A DNA stretch of 64,000 nt from Cardiocondyla obscurior (GCF_019399895.1 NC_091877.1:620001-684000); one strand, 5' to 3'; counted from the stretch's first letter, positions 23,861-38,500 are shown. The notes: generated from the letters alone by a model not told the origin. Program-made: numbers and translations.

Positions 23861-24010
23861 ACGTGAACGTAGCCGCAGCCGCAATCGCAGTCGCAGCCGC
23901 AGCCTTCGACGAAAAATCACCGACGCCGAGGAGAAGCAGCCTTCGACGTAAGATCATCGACGCCGAGGAGAAGCAGTGCGTAATCAACGACGGGGTTATC
24001 AACGACGCTG
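23861..24010 (+). other. Exon-like block with internal repeats
   Basis: A good 3' splice site (pyrimidine-rich TTTTCGTCCTCATCCCTTGCAG) ends at 23,860 and a strong donor (CTG followed by GTGAGTTT) starts at 24,011. Between them are a degenerate CGCAGC/CGCAATC hexamer run (23,871-23,904), then a 37-bp direct duplication (23,903-23,939 and 23,940-23,976). One frame is open throughout (Ala-rich, then EKSPTPRRSSLRRKIIDAEE). It could be a noncoding exon of Sox15 or of an lncRNA. Confidence 0.3.
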
Positions 24011-27000
24011 GTGAGTTTAATAACCCTACTCTTATAATTTGATCGCGACCGCGTCGCGTTTAGTTGATTGATTGAATTGACTGGCGATCGCCAAGTGACT
24101 GATCGTCACCTAGAAAGCATAGCTCGCCGTGACGAAACCACGGGAGAACATTCTCGAGTATCTTTGCCGTGCAATCGCGCGCCGAATTTCTAACGTCTTC
24201 GCGATTACGAATTTCATTTAACTCGGTTAATTTACAAGAGGTGGCGCCACCGAGCGCTCGCGTAGGCGTAAGTTAGTGGCGAGCCTCGGCTTGGAAAATT
24301 CGTCCCAGACTAGCGGTGCGAATAGAGTACGCGATTTTACGATAAATAATTCAGAGGAATCGAGTCCAAGAACTACGCGGGACTATTTCGTCATTATTTA
24401 CTACATACGTCGATAGATATGTAAGTTCATTTATTTAGTTAATAAATAATTTTATTCGCGAGAGAAAAAAAAATGGCACCGAGGGAAAAAGAGAGAAACA
24501 GGTTGTACCGAAAGTTTATTTTCCCGTAAAAATATGCGGCCGCGATCGGTCGGCGACGATCCTCTAAGTGAAATATCATCGGCAATCATTCACGCGAGAT
24601 CCTTATCGCGTGGGCAACGTGATCCCTGACCTCGCCCCGAACTCGGGAGCAGTTTTATATGCGGGCCCCCGCGGCGCGTGAATAAGCTGCGGCACGGCTT
24701 GGCGTGGCGTGGCGTGGCGTGGCGTGGGTGCTCGGCCGAGCTTGCACGTTGCACGTAGAAGAGTGTCGTTCATCCGGATCCCGGTGGGGCGAAATCGCGC
24801 GACTGGAATGTAACTCGCGGCTTCTCTCTTCTCCTTTTTACCCAGGCGTTAATGTGACTCGAAGGTGCACGCGCCTCGGTATCGCGGAAAAGTTATTCAC
24901 GGGGCGACGCTTTCGCGCGCGAGGGGCCGCGATAAATAAGAGCTTCGGCATTTCGCGTGCTTATCCTCCGCGCGAGCGATAGCGAGACGCGACTACCGAT
25001 ATTCGAGCACTTATCTTATCTGCTTAGTCCCGTCGGCATCGCGGAATGCGCATCCCGATCGTTCAAACAATGAAAATAAAAGCGAGAATAAGAATACGCG
25101 CGCGCGAGCGGGGATAATCTGAAACGTATCGAGAGACCCTCGGCGGATTAATGTTCCCGATAACGCGGCCATTTCGCCGCGCGAGAGGCCGGATTGATTC
25201 GGACTCGGAAAGGAAGATGCAGAAAAACCTTCGGTCGCTCATCGTTTTTATCTTTATGCGCTTTGAGCCACCCTCTCTCGCTCGCGAATAGAAATTGAAT
25301 CAGCAGGGAGACGCGCCTCGGTTTCGAAAGATGTTAATTAGGCTTTTACGGTACACGGCCAAATCCAATCTACATTGTATGTACGAGGTGAATTCTCTCG
25401 CGGGTAAGGAAATCGCGCAATACTTTTAGGCCCCCCTCTGGTACACGCGTTGCGAAAAAGTGAAATGTGTTGTACCATTGCGTTTCCATTGTTGTGTCAC
25501 GGGGAGGCGTAAAACGGGGCAAGGTTGCATTCGCGATTGTTTGGAAAAAAGAAAAAGAAAAAAAAAAAAAAAGAGTCCCACCATATAAGTTCAAGTCAGT
25601 CCCGAATTCACTTCCCCTGTATTTCATATGTCCCGTTTTATTATATTTTGTCATATGTATCATTACTATGTGCCACGGTCGTTCAACTTAAGATATAAAG
25701 TTTCATTAATTTTATATTAATTTAATTTTATTCAAATAATTGTCAAATACAAAATACATTTATAACAGATAAAATAATATAAATCAATGCAATCAAGTAC
25801 ATATGTATTTAACTCGGAACACTCGACGCGATGTTAAATCGGCAAGTTTCGGTCAACTTTCTATTCTACGACATTTGCAAATATCCTAAAATGCGCGATA
25901 ATATCAGCGTAAATGAAAACGTTGCAGTGGTAAACGAGAGAGTTAAAAAAAAAAAAAAAAAAAGAGAGAGAAAGAGGAGATCTGGGGGCGAGTGGGCAAT
26001 TCTCATTGTGAAAATCTCAGGGATCCTGACCTCCGGTGGCTGCCCGCTTTAATTACGTTTGTCGTTTTGTCGGTCGGTGTCTCATTATAAAGAAAGTTCG
26101 AGGCATAACTCAGCACTTGTTGCGAACTTAGGTGGCCTCTTTCTAGTAACGGCACTAACCAGCCCAACCAAACGACCAGCAGCAAAGCCAGCAAGTAACC
26201 ATCCAACCGACCGACCGACGAGCCAGTCATGAGCCCCCTTTTACCTTACGTATAGCCCTCCGCGTGCCTCTTTTCGCATCGCCGCTCTAGATCTTCGGAT
26301 AAGACCGAACACCATTTTAGCGGTTCCTTACACATCAGACATCCGCTCCCTTCCCTGCACACACACACGCGCACGCGAATACACAAATGCATATATATAT
26401 AGGCACTAGAGAGAGCACGACTGCATTTTTTCCGCGTGACGGTGTCGAATGACTTTGCGGGAAAGGAAAGTGCGAAAAAAGGAGATAATAGATGAAAATG
26501 TATGCCGGGAAATCGAAGGTACTTCTCGAAAATTAGGATAAAATTAAAAAAAAAAAAAAATTAGAGAACGCTCGTCGATCGTAGCTATGCTAGTCTTATG
26601 CACGAGTGTCGAGATTCATAGTATTCGTACGCGTGAGAGCGGAAGAAGCGTAAAACGGGATACCGTTCCGCGCGCGCGATAAGGGTTTCGTTATTTCTGC
26701 AACGAGAGCGACGTTACGCCGGTGCGTTTGTTTGTCGTTCCGCTGGACCAGCTACTGTTTTCGGTTAATCTTTTACTTGAAGGATTGCATCTCGGCGGTA
26801 TTGTTCGAAAAGGTTTTTTGTTAAAATTTTGTTAAAAAATTGAAACGCACGTTATCGATTAACGCTTTATCGCTTTTTCTGTTTAAACCGATTACTGCAA
26901 ATTTTCCAAATAAACTTTTATTTTTGAAATAGACTCACGGGGAGTTAATCTGGAAATTTCTGCGGCGAACTTTGCTTATCTACGAGGACCTGCGTCCTGT

Positions 27001-30000
27001 AACGTTACTTTGTCCGCGAGATACCTAATCGCGCATGCTTCATATTCAGGTTAATTTCGTATTTAATTGCAGATTTATCTGTTTACGAGACCTATCCGTC
27101 GTTGTACAGTTAGAGGAGCGATAATCAATCTCACCGCGAACGGTGAGAAGATCCACTTGAGCAGCGAGATCCGTCATTTTATAAAATTAGCTGCGCCGCA
27201 AAGTGGAGAAATCATATTTATAATTATGGCAGCGTAAGAAACAATTGACGCCGTAAAGCCGGCAGCTGCTAATTATACAGTTTAGAAAATAGTGTGCATT
27301 TATTATGAGCATAATGTACTCGAATATGATAAGTAAACAATAATTATGCCGGACGAAGTTCGGATAATCTCCTCAAAATTGCGATATGGATTTTTGTTAA
27401 TCGAAACATTTCGCATAAAATCGTTCCGCGGTAGAGAAAAAAAATAGAAAAATATAAAAAAAAATACAGAAGTGTACTCGTAATAAGGTCCTAGTACCGG
27501 AGCCAGACATTAATTTCGGTATCGAGTCGTAACGACGCGATGATGGCGCGGTGGCTTATCGTCGTGGCGTTTTCCCGAGTGACTCGCGTGCATGTAACTC
27601 GATTGCGATTTGCGTATGAATCCCGTCAGCTCGGCATTCGATCGCACATAAAATCTAGCTTTGCATGCTGATAAGGGGCCCCGCGCGCACCTGTGTGTGC
27701 GTCACACCAGGGCCGCTTGTACACATACGTGCACGCATAAAAAGAGGCCCCGCCGCGCTATATTACACCTCTCGCTCCCACCCCTCGTTTCCGACCTCCC
27801 GTCCCTCCCCCTCCCCTCGGTCTCCCTCTCGCCTTCTTTTTCTCTCTCTTTCTCTTTCTCTCTTGTCTAAGCGTGTACGCGCGCACGCAGATCCCGCGTG
27901 TCGATGTGGGTACGGTTATTAGCCCAGAAAGCAAGGCCCCTGCTTCCGGTGTAGGCACTTCAGTTCGAGAGTTTCTTAACCCCTTCTTACACGACTCTTG
28001 CTCGGCCTGGCCTGGCCTAAGACTCTGCCCCGGCCTGGCCTGTTGCGGGTGGTAGGTAGGTAGGTGTACCGTAGAGGTACGGCAGCTAGATTATACAGGG
28101 TGTTCCACGACGTTCGCGACGTGTTGCACCCGAGCCGAGTTTCACTAAGTGCTCGTACATTTCGAGGGACGTCGAGCGATTTAACGCACGCGATCGCGTA
28201 CACCAGCGAGCATCACGTACGTTTACGAGTTCGAAACAGAGGGGGCTTTAGATGACGATTGAAAGTAAATAAAAAAATGGTCAACGTAAAAAAAGTAGCG
28301 AGCGTTGACGGATTAGTTTTGCCGAATCGTGAACGTCATTTTTACGTTTTTTAGTTTGAGGCAAAATTACGATTTAAATATTTGTCAAATAATTCGATAG
28401 TACTTAAAAAAAACGTAAGTTGCGAGAGGGCTGAATTTATCTAATTAAAATAAATTTTGCGGGTATCTCTGAGGGTAATTCGCGATGAAATTCGCAAACA
28501 GTCGAGAGGGAGACGTTCGCGGTCTTTCGAAAGTGATGACCCCGCAAACAGTAAAGGTGCGTGCATGCTGCTTCCTCCTCGGAAAGCATTTTATACGTAT
28601 GGAACAACACTAATGCGATGGAGATTAGCTTACCTGGGTTCCCATGAACTATTTTTGAGTTTAATCGTTGCGCTGATCTGCTGTTATACGCCGCGGCGTA
28701 CATACACACGCGGCTGCGTTGTAACAGATAATTACTTCTCGTGGCGCAGGATAGACGTTCCTGGATCGCTAATGAGACCCCCCCTCTGGAATAATATCGA
28801 TGCGTACGGTAGCGTGCTCGCAATCATCGTTCGTCTGCTCGATGAATTTTCTGCTTCTTTTTCTTCATCAACGCCCTCGTCGCGAAATAAGTCGAGAAAT
28901 GCTTGTATTTTTCTTTGTCTCCCAAGATGAAGCGTTGCGTTTCTGTTAATTTCTGTGAAGCTGCGAAACCTTTGCGAGCAGAGAAAAAAAAATTATATTG
29001 TTCAATATCTTTGTTTAATATTTGCCCCGTAATTTTTAAGCAACGAAGAAACGTGACGATTAAACGTATGCGCGATTCCTCGAAGAATCGTTCCTCCTGT
29101 TCGCTTCCGTCGAGTTGTTTGTCACTTACTTATTACGAATCGTCTGGGTCACAGGTGAGAGATTAAAGAGTCGTTCTCGACCTCTCCTCATTCTCTATTT
29201 CTCTCTTCAGTCGAGAACTCGCTTGGAAACGGGCGCTCGATATTTGCACGCAACCGTAATGGTCGTTATCGATTAAGGGGCGTTGATAGAATCGGCGATT
29301 CGATCGAATCGGATCGAGCGACTGGAATTATTCCTAGATTATTTTTCTTCCATTGAATTATAAACTTGTAATACTTTTTATGCGAACGTACAAAATTATT
29401 CGCGATACGCGAGGCGACGCAAATGTATATTTCTTTTTTTTTTTTTTTTTTTTTCTTTTTCTTTTATCGCATGGCTTAAATAATGGGCTCGCTAAAATCA
29501 TATGGCAAAAACTGTTGCAACGTCGGAAGTGGCAATGCCCGGCGAGCGTACGGTTCTCAAAGGGTTAATTGGGCATAGTAACTCTTCAGGTGACCAAGCG
29601 CCATGGGAGTGTGACGGAAAGAACCCGGTTTCGTGCACGGAATTAAGCACGGCACCCACGTCTCTCTACTTAGACTTGTAACGCCTTACAGACGAGTGTC
29701 TTCTCATTCACCTTGCGACAGCAAAGTATGGAATGACCTTGCGCATCGATGTTCGTTGCACCTTGCCGACAAGAAATCTATCACCACCCGTAGTAGGCGT
29801 ATCTCGCGCGTTTGTGTGCACGTTATCGTACATTTATTCTCACGCTTCTCACCAACACTATTGAAAGTAAGAATCGGATGGATTTAATTTAAATCGACGA
29901 TAAGTATCTCTCTTTCTCTCTCTCTCTTTGTCTATGAGAAAATAATTAATTGGAAAATGCGCGTTTACGAGCTTTTTCATCCCCTTGCCTCTGGCAAATT

Positions 30001-33000
30001 TATGCTATTTATGCGGGAATGGGATTTGTCGTAGCGACTTATTTGTATAAGAATGTACTGTGCGTGTGTCCTCATATATACGGTCGTTTAAAATCGATGG
30101 CACCGATTGTACTCGGAACTCGAGCCTTCATTATGCGCCGTCTCCAATCACGTGTGACAAATTATTCCCGCGTCACTTCCTTTACTGCGCCGACGAGATT
30201 TCCACGGGGTACGACCTGGAAGACCGTCTGGCAGCCATGCCCAATTCCATACGCGCATCGACAATCGAGACAGCGATGAAATGATTATTATCCTACATCA
30301 TTAATCGAGTCGGATCCGATTCGTCCAAGACCAAGGTCCCATTACGCGGTTAATCTTTAAAATAAAATTTCGCGGCACGCAGTTTACGTCCGAACGTTTA
30401 AAAGTTGACGTACTTTCCGCGAATTTAATTTTTTTTTTTTTTCTTTTTTTGCTGCGAAGAAGTCGTACCGAATTTCTCACGGTGTCGACGGCGTTACGTT
30501 CTGTAACAAGTTTAACGGGCGCCTTTCGCGCGTCTTCCGCCGAATTTTCGATACCTATCGCGACACGACTCGATGCGTTTTACGTTATACGGGATGAAAC
30601 GTCTTGGAAATAATTTCGCGGCGCAGCGTGGCGATGTTACATCGGAATATAAAAAAAAAAAATATATATATATGTATAAAGAGAAGAAGAAAAAAAAAAT
30701 AAAAAGGTATCATCCTTGCGTGTCGGAACCGCGTAGCAGAGCTGCGGTTGAGGTCGAGGAGCAGCGCGGCGCGGCCGAGGCACACACGAGGCGGCGTGCA
30801 TAAGTCAGCACTCAGGATATTTCGTCATTTCCTGCTTCTCACGCGATACAATCTAAATTAACTATGTTCGCTTGGCTAGGCCTCCTCCCTCGCACGGAGA
30901 GGTTCGCATCTCTCAAGAAAATTTCTTATTTCCTAGCGAGGAGGGCCCGCCACCGCCGCCACCGAGGAACGCGAGGGGACGTCGAGCGGCGCCCGAGAGG
31001 ACGAAGACGAAGAGGATGAAGAGTCGTGCCGCACTGGGGCTTTCACAATGTTCCCGTTTTGCGCCAAGTAAGTTACCGCTCGCATTCTCCGCAGCTCGCA
31101 TTCGGAAAATCGGCTCTTTAACGTCCTCGATCGAAAGGACGAAACGCACGCGTCGATTTGTCGTATTGGGGTGAAACGCGATGGCTCGCGGAAGGAATCT
31201 CTTCAATTTTTCTACATCGAATTCTATGTAAGAGGCTACCGTAACGAACCGTGTAAATAAGCGAAGCTGATTTCTGTTTTTGTCTTGATAATAAGATCGT
31301 ATTGGATCGTATCGAATTTATTGTTGCCGCTTTTCCGCAATGCAGAGTAAATGTCAGCTTAATTTTTATTACTTTCTACGCTACCGTCGGCAAAAAAATA
31401 TGCGGGAGTCGTAACGTCAAAGTCGCGCGTGGCCGCCCGATCTTTGTTTCTGTGTCTCGTCTGCGTAGGATAACGCGTTATAAAAGAACGTAATACGCTG
31501 AATATTACGCTGAATATTACGTTGAGTATTTATTTCAATATACTATGACGAATTTTTAACTGACGAATACGTTACGATACTTGTAATGAAATAAAAGAGG
31601 AAAATACGTTTTGCGGAAGGAAAAGTCGGAGGTGGTTTACGTTCACACACGGACCGGTTGCCAACTCGACTGTAACTTTTGCGAATTCCATGGGATTCTA
31701 ATTTGTGCCTATCCTCGGGGAGAGGCCGTTTTACGGCTTGAACGACGCAGTCGCGAAGGAAGTAGGGCGTAAAGTGCCTTGAACTTTGAACCGCGCGGCT
31801 CTTTTCTTTTTTTCTTCTTTTTTCATATCGCGAACGAGGAACTTTGCGCGAAACGCGTTTACGATAATCAGTCGGTGCTACATAATTTAACGTTTTTTTA
31901 TGTTGTTGACAATTAATCGTAAAAAAAAAAAAAAAAAGTAAGACCTGACAAGGACATTTTTACTCGCAATGTCGCAACTGACAATGAAGACGTTCCCATG
32001 CATGATGTAATTAATCAGGTGAAACGTTGTCGAAGCCACAGTTTCGCATTTCACGGGAATTACAAGTGTTTCCAGCTTTCCAAAAATCAGTTTAGTGAAT
32101 CTCGCGAATCGTCGGCAGCGCGAGAGCTGTCACCGCGGAATCCACGTGGCTTCGATTCGATAAACGTCTGACCAGTGACGGGACGTATCACTTGCCGGGT
32201 GGCTCTCTAATACTAACTTCTGTGTCTTCCGACCGCTTCCGTTTAGTATTCCCGGTAAATCGCGATTAGATTCTTTATAATACGCGTTAAACCCTCCGAT
32301 GAGAGGCGAGTCTGGGAATCGTCGATTAAGAATCGCAGCGACACGCGCGATGATCACGATCGGACGGGCATTCGCAATTTAGTAATTACGATCGCGCGAT
32401 TAAATCGCGTATTTCCTTGGAATCCGAGACACGGGCGTACTGGGCGAACATCAAAGAACGGCGCGAGGCAAACGGGGGCGAAAAGAAAGGAGATGATATC
32501 GGCCACGAGTGTGTTAACTGCGGAAATGTTGTGGCGTGGCGGAGAACACACGCGGGTGGAGAAGGCGTAACTGACCATGGTGCAAATGCACGCGTTCGTA
32601 GAAAAACGGTGTTTTGCATGGAACGACAACGACGCTCCTTTTTCCGTTCGAACGCGCAGCCTGCCTCGCTCGCATTATTTAAGGCGGCGACTGACAAACG
32701 CGGACGTTATCGTTGCCGCGTGTCATCGTAACTCTAATCCTCGTTAAAAAAAAAAAAAAAATAAAATAAACTTGCGTATTATTCGGATATTAATCTTATC
32801 GAGGAAGACTGGTATCTCGCGCATCGTTGCGATTCGCGCAAATTCGCGAAATGAGTAGTAGAGCGCACCCGTAAAAGCGGTGCCGCGCGTACGTAAACGC
32901 GTGCACGCGCGCACGCATATACGCAGCGGTGCACCACGCACGCGGGCAAGGCGTACGCGGTGCGATCGGCCGTGCCGGTGGCGTTTCTAACAAATTAACG

Positions 33001-36000
33001 GGCGATATCTCCGTCGTTTACCCTGCTCCTTTGCCTTCTGGCTCCACCTCCCGGGTCCGAGCGAGCCCGTGAGAGGAGTCGCGGTCAGGCCAACATCCAG
33101 CGCGAACGCGCGCGCGCCCGCACGGGAGAGAGATCATTTTTGCCACGTATTTGCAAACTGAATAATAAATACCGCGGAATATATACGCGAAAGAGCAGCG
33201 CGTTCCGCCTTCACGCAGCTCACGCTCGGCGCGGATTGGTCGTGCCAGCCGCGAGGGGACGGCGATATCCGTCTCGCTCTCCTCCGCGCCGCGCTGGACC
33301 TACTTTGTACACGTGCACACACGCGCGTATTCTCGATGCACGTGCACGTCGAACTCGCGAAGAGGGGAAGCCCGGTTTCCCTGTGTGCGTCGTATCTCTC
33401 TCTCTCTTTCCCGCCGTAGAGAAAAGTGGCGTTCGGCTCGAACAAGTCCGTCTCCCTTGGTCTTGTTCGCTTCTGGTCTCTCTTTTTTCCGATCTTTCTC
33501 TATTTTCCTTCATCAGCTGAATTTTCTCCCTTTTTTATTTCGCCTGAGGTATCTCGTGTATTATTTCATTAATTCGTTTCTTTTTTTTATCCTCGTATAT
33601 TAAAAAATAACCGCGATCGCATCCGTATGATCGTCCGAAGAAATATATTCTTTCTACGACTTCGTCGATCGGAATTGTTCTTCTCATTGCATTCGCGTTA
33701 TGGTACGTGCGAGTTATTAACTTTTCTAATTTTTCCAACCCGTTTGTTTGAGAAGTTAAAAAAGAAGAAAATAAAATAAAACAAAACAAAAAACTTGTCG
33801 AGATTAGGAGAATAATCTGCATTGAGGAAGCAGCGTCATCGATGACTGATAATAAGAAGCGATATCGTATCGGCGATAATACGCGAGCAATGCCGCCGCA
33901 ACTGCGGGACTTTATTTCGTTTTAGGGATTGTTCAGCCGAATAGCATAAATATTTATGCACATACGTAAGCATTACGCGCTTGCCAGCGCATTAACGAGC
34001 ACAATGCACTTATATCGTTTCATATACATACCAGTCGCTCAGGTGAGTGACGGCCGCCCGAGCGTGATGTTCCTCTCAGTTTATTTTACGGTTCCTCGTG
34101 GTCGTCGTTTTCTTCCATTTGCCATCGCTTCTGTTCCACCTCTATTTCATTCTAAGACGTAGCAACACACGCAGGTGATGCTCAATGAAAGATGGCACAG
34201 CCGATAAAGATATCGCTCGCGAGATATGGATAACAAATAATACAAAAAGATCTTTTTTTTTTTTTAATATATTTATTTGTAGAAAAATTAGTCTGTACAT
34301 TTTGTTAGAGTTTTACAACGATACAAAATCTGTCTGTGCGCCTTCTCCGTGATGTCATTGCTCATGCATCTCTTTCACAGCGACGCAGACAATAATTGAA
34401 AGTAAACTCGCTAAATTGTAGAGATCGGCGCTAAGAATTTATCAGCATCGATCATGCGAGTAGCATGTCGAAAGGGTAGACCGCGAGGCAAAGCGTGGCA
34501 AGTTGACGCGATATCCTCTCAATTTGCTTTATAATCTTTTAAATATTCAGTTTGCACGCTCGGTTTTACATTCACTACAGCGTATCGGCCGCGCGAAACC
34601 TCCCGCGCGTGTGCTAATTTGCACGAAAATGATATCAGTCGGATCGCAGATCGAGTCGCGATTGACTTCTCGGAGGGAGGAGCAAACCGTTGTTCAATTA
34701 TTTGTAATTAAGACGTAACTGACGTCTAATTTAGGAATAACATACGGGGGAGAAAAAAAGGAAGAAAGAGACCGCAGGCTCTCTCTTCGGTTCTGAAGAC
34801 CTGCTGGCCAGCGTCGCGTTAAATCAACGTTTTAAGCGCACGATTATCAGAAATAACTCCCGATAATTATTTCTCCAACTATTGAGCTATCGCGTTACCG
34901 TTCGAAGGAAATTTGATCTCACCTAACTCTTTGCTGCGGGAAAGAAAGAAAACTTGGACTCACGTAAAAGGAAACGCGCGCCTGTTTACGTTGATTTGCG
35001 ACGCATGATTTCGCGCATACGGAATAATTAACGCGCTTTCTCCCTCCCTCCCCCTTCGTTGCCCTTTCCCTTGTTATACACATTTACTTTTCACGGGATA
35101 AAAGTTGGACGTAACGAAGCGTCCGACGTTAACGAAGCGTTAAAGCGAGGCAGGTGGGTTGCATTAATGCAACACCGGGAGGAATATAAAACGTGTAATC
35201 GCGAAAGGTCGCATTAATAGTAATAATAACAGGATAAAAATATGCGGTTTCTTTTTTATTTTTTTTTTCCACTCGCGGGGAACAACACTGAGTCGCTCGT
35301 ACGTAGTTTATATTTAGACTCGCGCTTAGAGCGAATTTATAGTCATTGCTATCGGGATCCTTTATGCACCGTCCCTTGGCGATATTGCGGTGTGCCTACA
35401 CTCCTCTAACACTCTAGCCTGGCGGTTCTCAAACCTTTTTTTGCTCCCCAGCACCTCATTGTCTGCCGCGAAAAGGCTCGTTCCCTTCGTAAGACGGGCG
35501 CTTTATTCCCGCGGCGTAATTCGGGGATCGCGGGCGGGGATCTCTCTCTTTCTCTCGCTTTCTTGTTTCCGCAGCGGTCGTCGAAAATTTTTTTGAAGAA
35601 AATGAAAACGCAAAATTCCCCTCACGGGGAAGGGGAGGGGAATCGAATTTTCCACGCAGGTGACGCGCGATCCTTTGAGAGTCACTGCGCGTCAAGACGT
35701 TAGAGAAAGAGAGAGTACGCCGTGCGTCTATAATCTCTCGGGAGGGTTTTTTTTCACGCGCGTGTGATGACACCCACGTGGTCTCGGCGCGGCTTCGCGC
35801 GCGAGCGATTCGCATGGAGCCACCAGCCGATATCTATATGGTCGCAACCTTTCTCCTCTCGTGTGCTAATCAATCTGCGTGACTTCCTACGCATTTCGAT
35901 TACGTAAACGCGGCATTGTGAGGGCGAAAATTTAAAAAGGCAAAATCAGGAATCCGCGCCTCGCATTCCCGCGTACCGAGCTCTCGCCGGGCCGCCGGCG

Positions 36001-36400
36001 TGCGAATCGGCCTCCGTCTTCATCGATTTCTCATATTCCAATGACATTTGCGGATAACGCTCTCAGCCGCGGCGAGGATCGACTGTCGAAACGCGATAGA
36101 TCGTGCGCTTAACATATTACACGCGCGAAATTATTAGCACGCTCGACCAGAGGCGGGACGAATCGCCCCGCTGCGCGGCTCCGGCGATTAAACTCAATCC
36201 AATCTCCAGGGGCATAATAATTAATTAGAAGCGCGCTCGGCGTGTAAAAGATAGGTCGCATTTCTTTTCTCCTCTCGTCCGTCAAGTTAGCTTTTTTTTT
36301 TTTCTCTCTTAACATCGAAGGACATAATCAAAATTCGTCGCCCGAGGCACCGCCTACTTCGGCTAAATACGCCTTCGCGTATATACCATTTTTTTTTTTC
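24011..36400. other. Long CpG-rich noncoding region upstream of Sox15
   Basis: I find no exon that extends any known protein family. The region holds scattered homopolymer T/A runs, a (GGCGT)5 tract at 24,701-24,725, (GGCCT)n tracts at 28,003-28,018 and 28,030-28,042, and a GGTAGGTAGG run at about 28,050. A possible noncoding donor lies at about 31,069 (CCAA followed by GTAAGTTA). It is best read as intergenic or long-intron DNA likely to carry regulatory elements. Confidence 0.45.
24701..24725 (+). repeat. (GGCGT)5 pentamer microsatellite
   Basis: Five perfect units in CpG-rich noncoding DNA. Confidence 0.9.
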
Positions 36401-38500
36401 TTTTTTTTTATTCTCTCTTCCTCGCGGACCTCACGTCCATTTTTCGTCCCACCGCTGCGGAACTTTCGCGGCGATGGCGACGACGGCGAGGAAGATGCAC
36501 GCCGCCAATGCACGGGCGGATCCGCGATCCTCCGCTCACGGTGCCCTCGAGGGGGGTACTCGCGCGGGGCACCTTCTCCCGCCAGGTACACCCGTGTCCA
36601 CCAACACGTGATCGCGCGTATATAGACCCACACGTGCGAGGATCGCGTGCGTACACGCCGTACATGAACAGCGCACACGTATACGAGCGTCGTACGGTCG
36701 ACCGGCCGCGGTGCTCGATGCTCGTGGTGGTTCGCCATAGCGCGCCGCGCCGCGCCGCGCCGGGCCCCGATCCGGCCCGAGTAGCAAGTCACCTCCGTTC
36801 ACCTCGGCGGAGTGGAGTGGAGCGGAGCGGAGGCAGCGAAGCGCGCGCGTCCGACAGCGGAGCACCGACTTCAGTCTGTGGCTCTGCGCTCGGCTCGAGT
36901 CGTCGTGCAGCCGCACCGTGCAGGGAACGGGGAAAGGGTGTTAAAGACAAGCGGATGGGCCGGCTGCTGTCGCGCGCGGACCAAAGCGTACGAAGCGCAG
37001 CGCGTGCATTTTCCGCGTGCCGCGACTGCCCGCCGCGCTGCTGATTACCGCTGGTTACCGCGGCCAGCTGATACGCGGACGCGCGAGCGAGAGATAGATC
37101 GACACGTGACATACGGAGTGGCCGCGCGCGGTACCGAAACGTCTCTCGTTACTCGCGGCGGTGAGATCGGAACCGAGAGACCGGACGGCTGGATCCTGGA
37201 TAATCCTGGAACGGAACTCTTGTCGACGGGATAGATAGACGGGGAACGTGGACGATGCCGGCGGTGAGTGGCGAGCGGTGAAGAGAAAGAGAGAATCTCC
37301 GCGCAGGAAGAAACGGAGCGCGGTATTATGTCACACTCCCACGCGAGCGACGGCCGCTGCCGCCGCCGCCGCTCCTGCGGCTGCCGTTGCCGCTGCTCCT
37401 GCTCCTGCTTCTGCGAGGGCCGACATCCGCGACCGCGATCTACCGCGTGCGCCCCGTAGTGAACGCTACGCTCGTTTAGCTCTTGTGTGTGTTCCTGGGT
37501 TCGTCGTCAACGTTGGGATTCTTACGTAAAGCAACGTTATCCTTCCTGAGTTTCTACGCGCCGAGCCGTAATTCGACAGTGACACCTCCGCTTCTTCGCG
37601 ATCCTCGTGATTCGCCCGCAGATTAAACGCGGCCCACGTACAACCTCGGATATATCCCTTCCGGGGTTTCTCTCCCAGCCGATCGCGTCGTGGAAAGACG
37701 GAACGTTTTCTGGATTTTGTCCTGCCACGATAGACGAAAGACGCCCGTCCTTAGCGGTTCCTCGTGGGAGTAGGTGACAAAGGTAAACGCGAGAGAAGAG
37801 CCATTTTCCACGAGCGTAACCCGATCGGTCGCGCACGGTGTCACGTATCGCCGGTACGACGACGGGCGCGAGATATTCCGCTCGGCTCCGCTTGACTCCG
37901 CTCGACGCCGCTCGAATCCCGGTCCGCGGCCGGGTCGATCGTGAGACGCCGGGGTATGAAATCGGTAATGAGCTGTAAATCTCCGGCGAGTACATCGGCG
38001 GGTCGCGTGTAAGAGTGAGTCACACGTCTTGGATACCCCGCCGACACACACCACGCGCGCTCACGCACACATAACCCGTAGACCGGGCACCTTCCCTCGG
38101 TGTATTCTTTTCCCTTCGGTAGAAAATCGAAGGAAAGGATAATAAGCGAGAAATACACTCTCTCTTACCCGCCGGCCGGTTCCGTGGTTGGCCGCGCGCG
38201 CGTGGGCGTAAACGAGAGAGAAGGAGAGAAAAACGGCCGGGAAGAAAGACGCGCGCGAGAGAGAGAGAGAGGCAGCGAGGCGCGGTGCAAGCGCGTAGAT
38301 GCGATTTTGTGAAAAAATCCACGGTGAAACCTTCGTTAACGGTCGGTTTAGACCGCACGTACTCACGTGCCGTCCATCGCCCGCGGGAGATAATCCCGTT
38401 TCGATCGGATCGATTCAGCTCGTGGGGGACCCATCGATGCCCGGCGAAAGCGGCGTAAAGACGTCGACGGAGATGATCGATATTATAATTATTCGTTCTC
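36400..38500 (+). promoter_or_regulatory. Very CpG-rich block, possible Sox15 promoter and 5' exon
   Basis: This is the most GC/CpG-dense stretch of the window. A strong donor (GCCGGCG followed by GTGAGTGG) lies at 37,264, and a matching acceptor with pyrimidine tract lies before the Sox15 coding exon (40,373/40,374). Together they suggest a noncoding first exon ending at 37,263 spliced to 40,374. There is no transcript evidence. Confidence 0.3.
36741..36763 (+). repeat. (CGCGC)-type pentamer microsatellite
   Basis: About four units of CGCGC/GCGCC, followed after 45 bases by a GGAGT/GGAGC pentamer run at 36,809-36,833. Confidence 0.8.

Noticed and set aside
36328..37240. Multiple overlapping 85-178-codon frames on both strands
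   Set aside because: These are stop-poor sequence in the most GC-rich block of the window. The translations are Arg/Ala/Ser-rich and mutually overlapping, so a promoter or 5'UTR reading is more likely.
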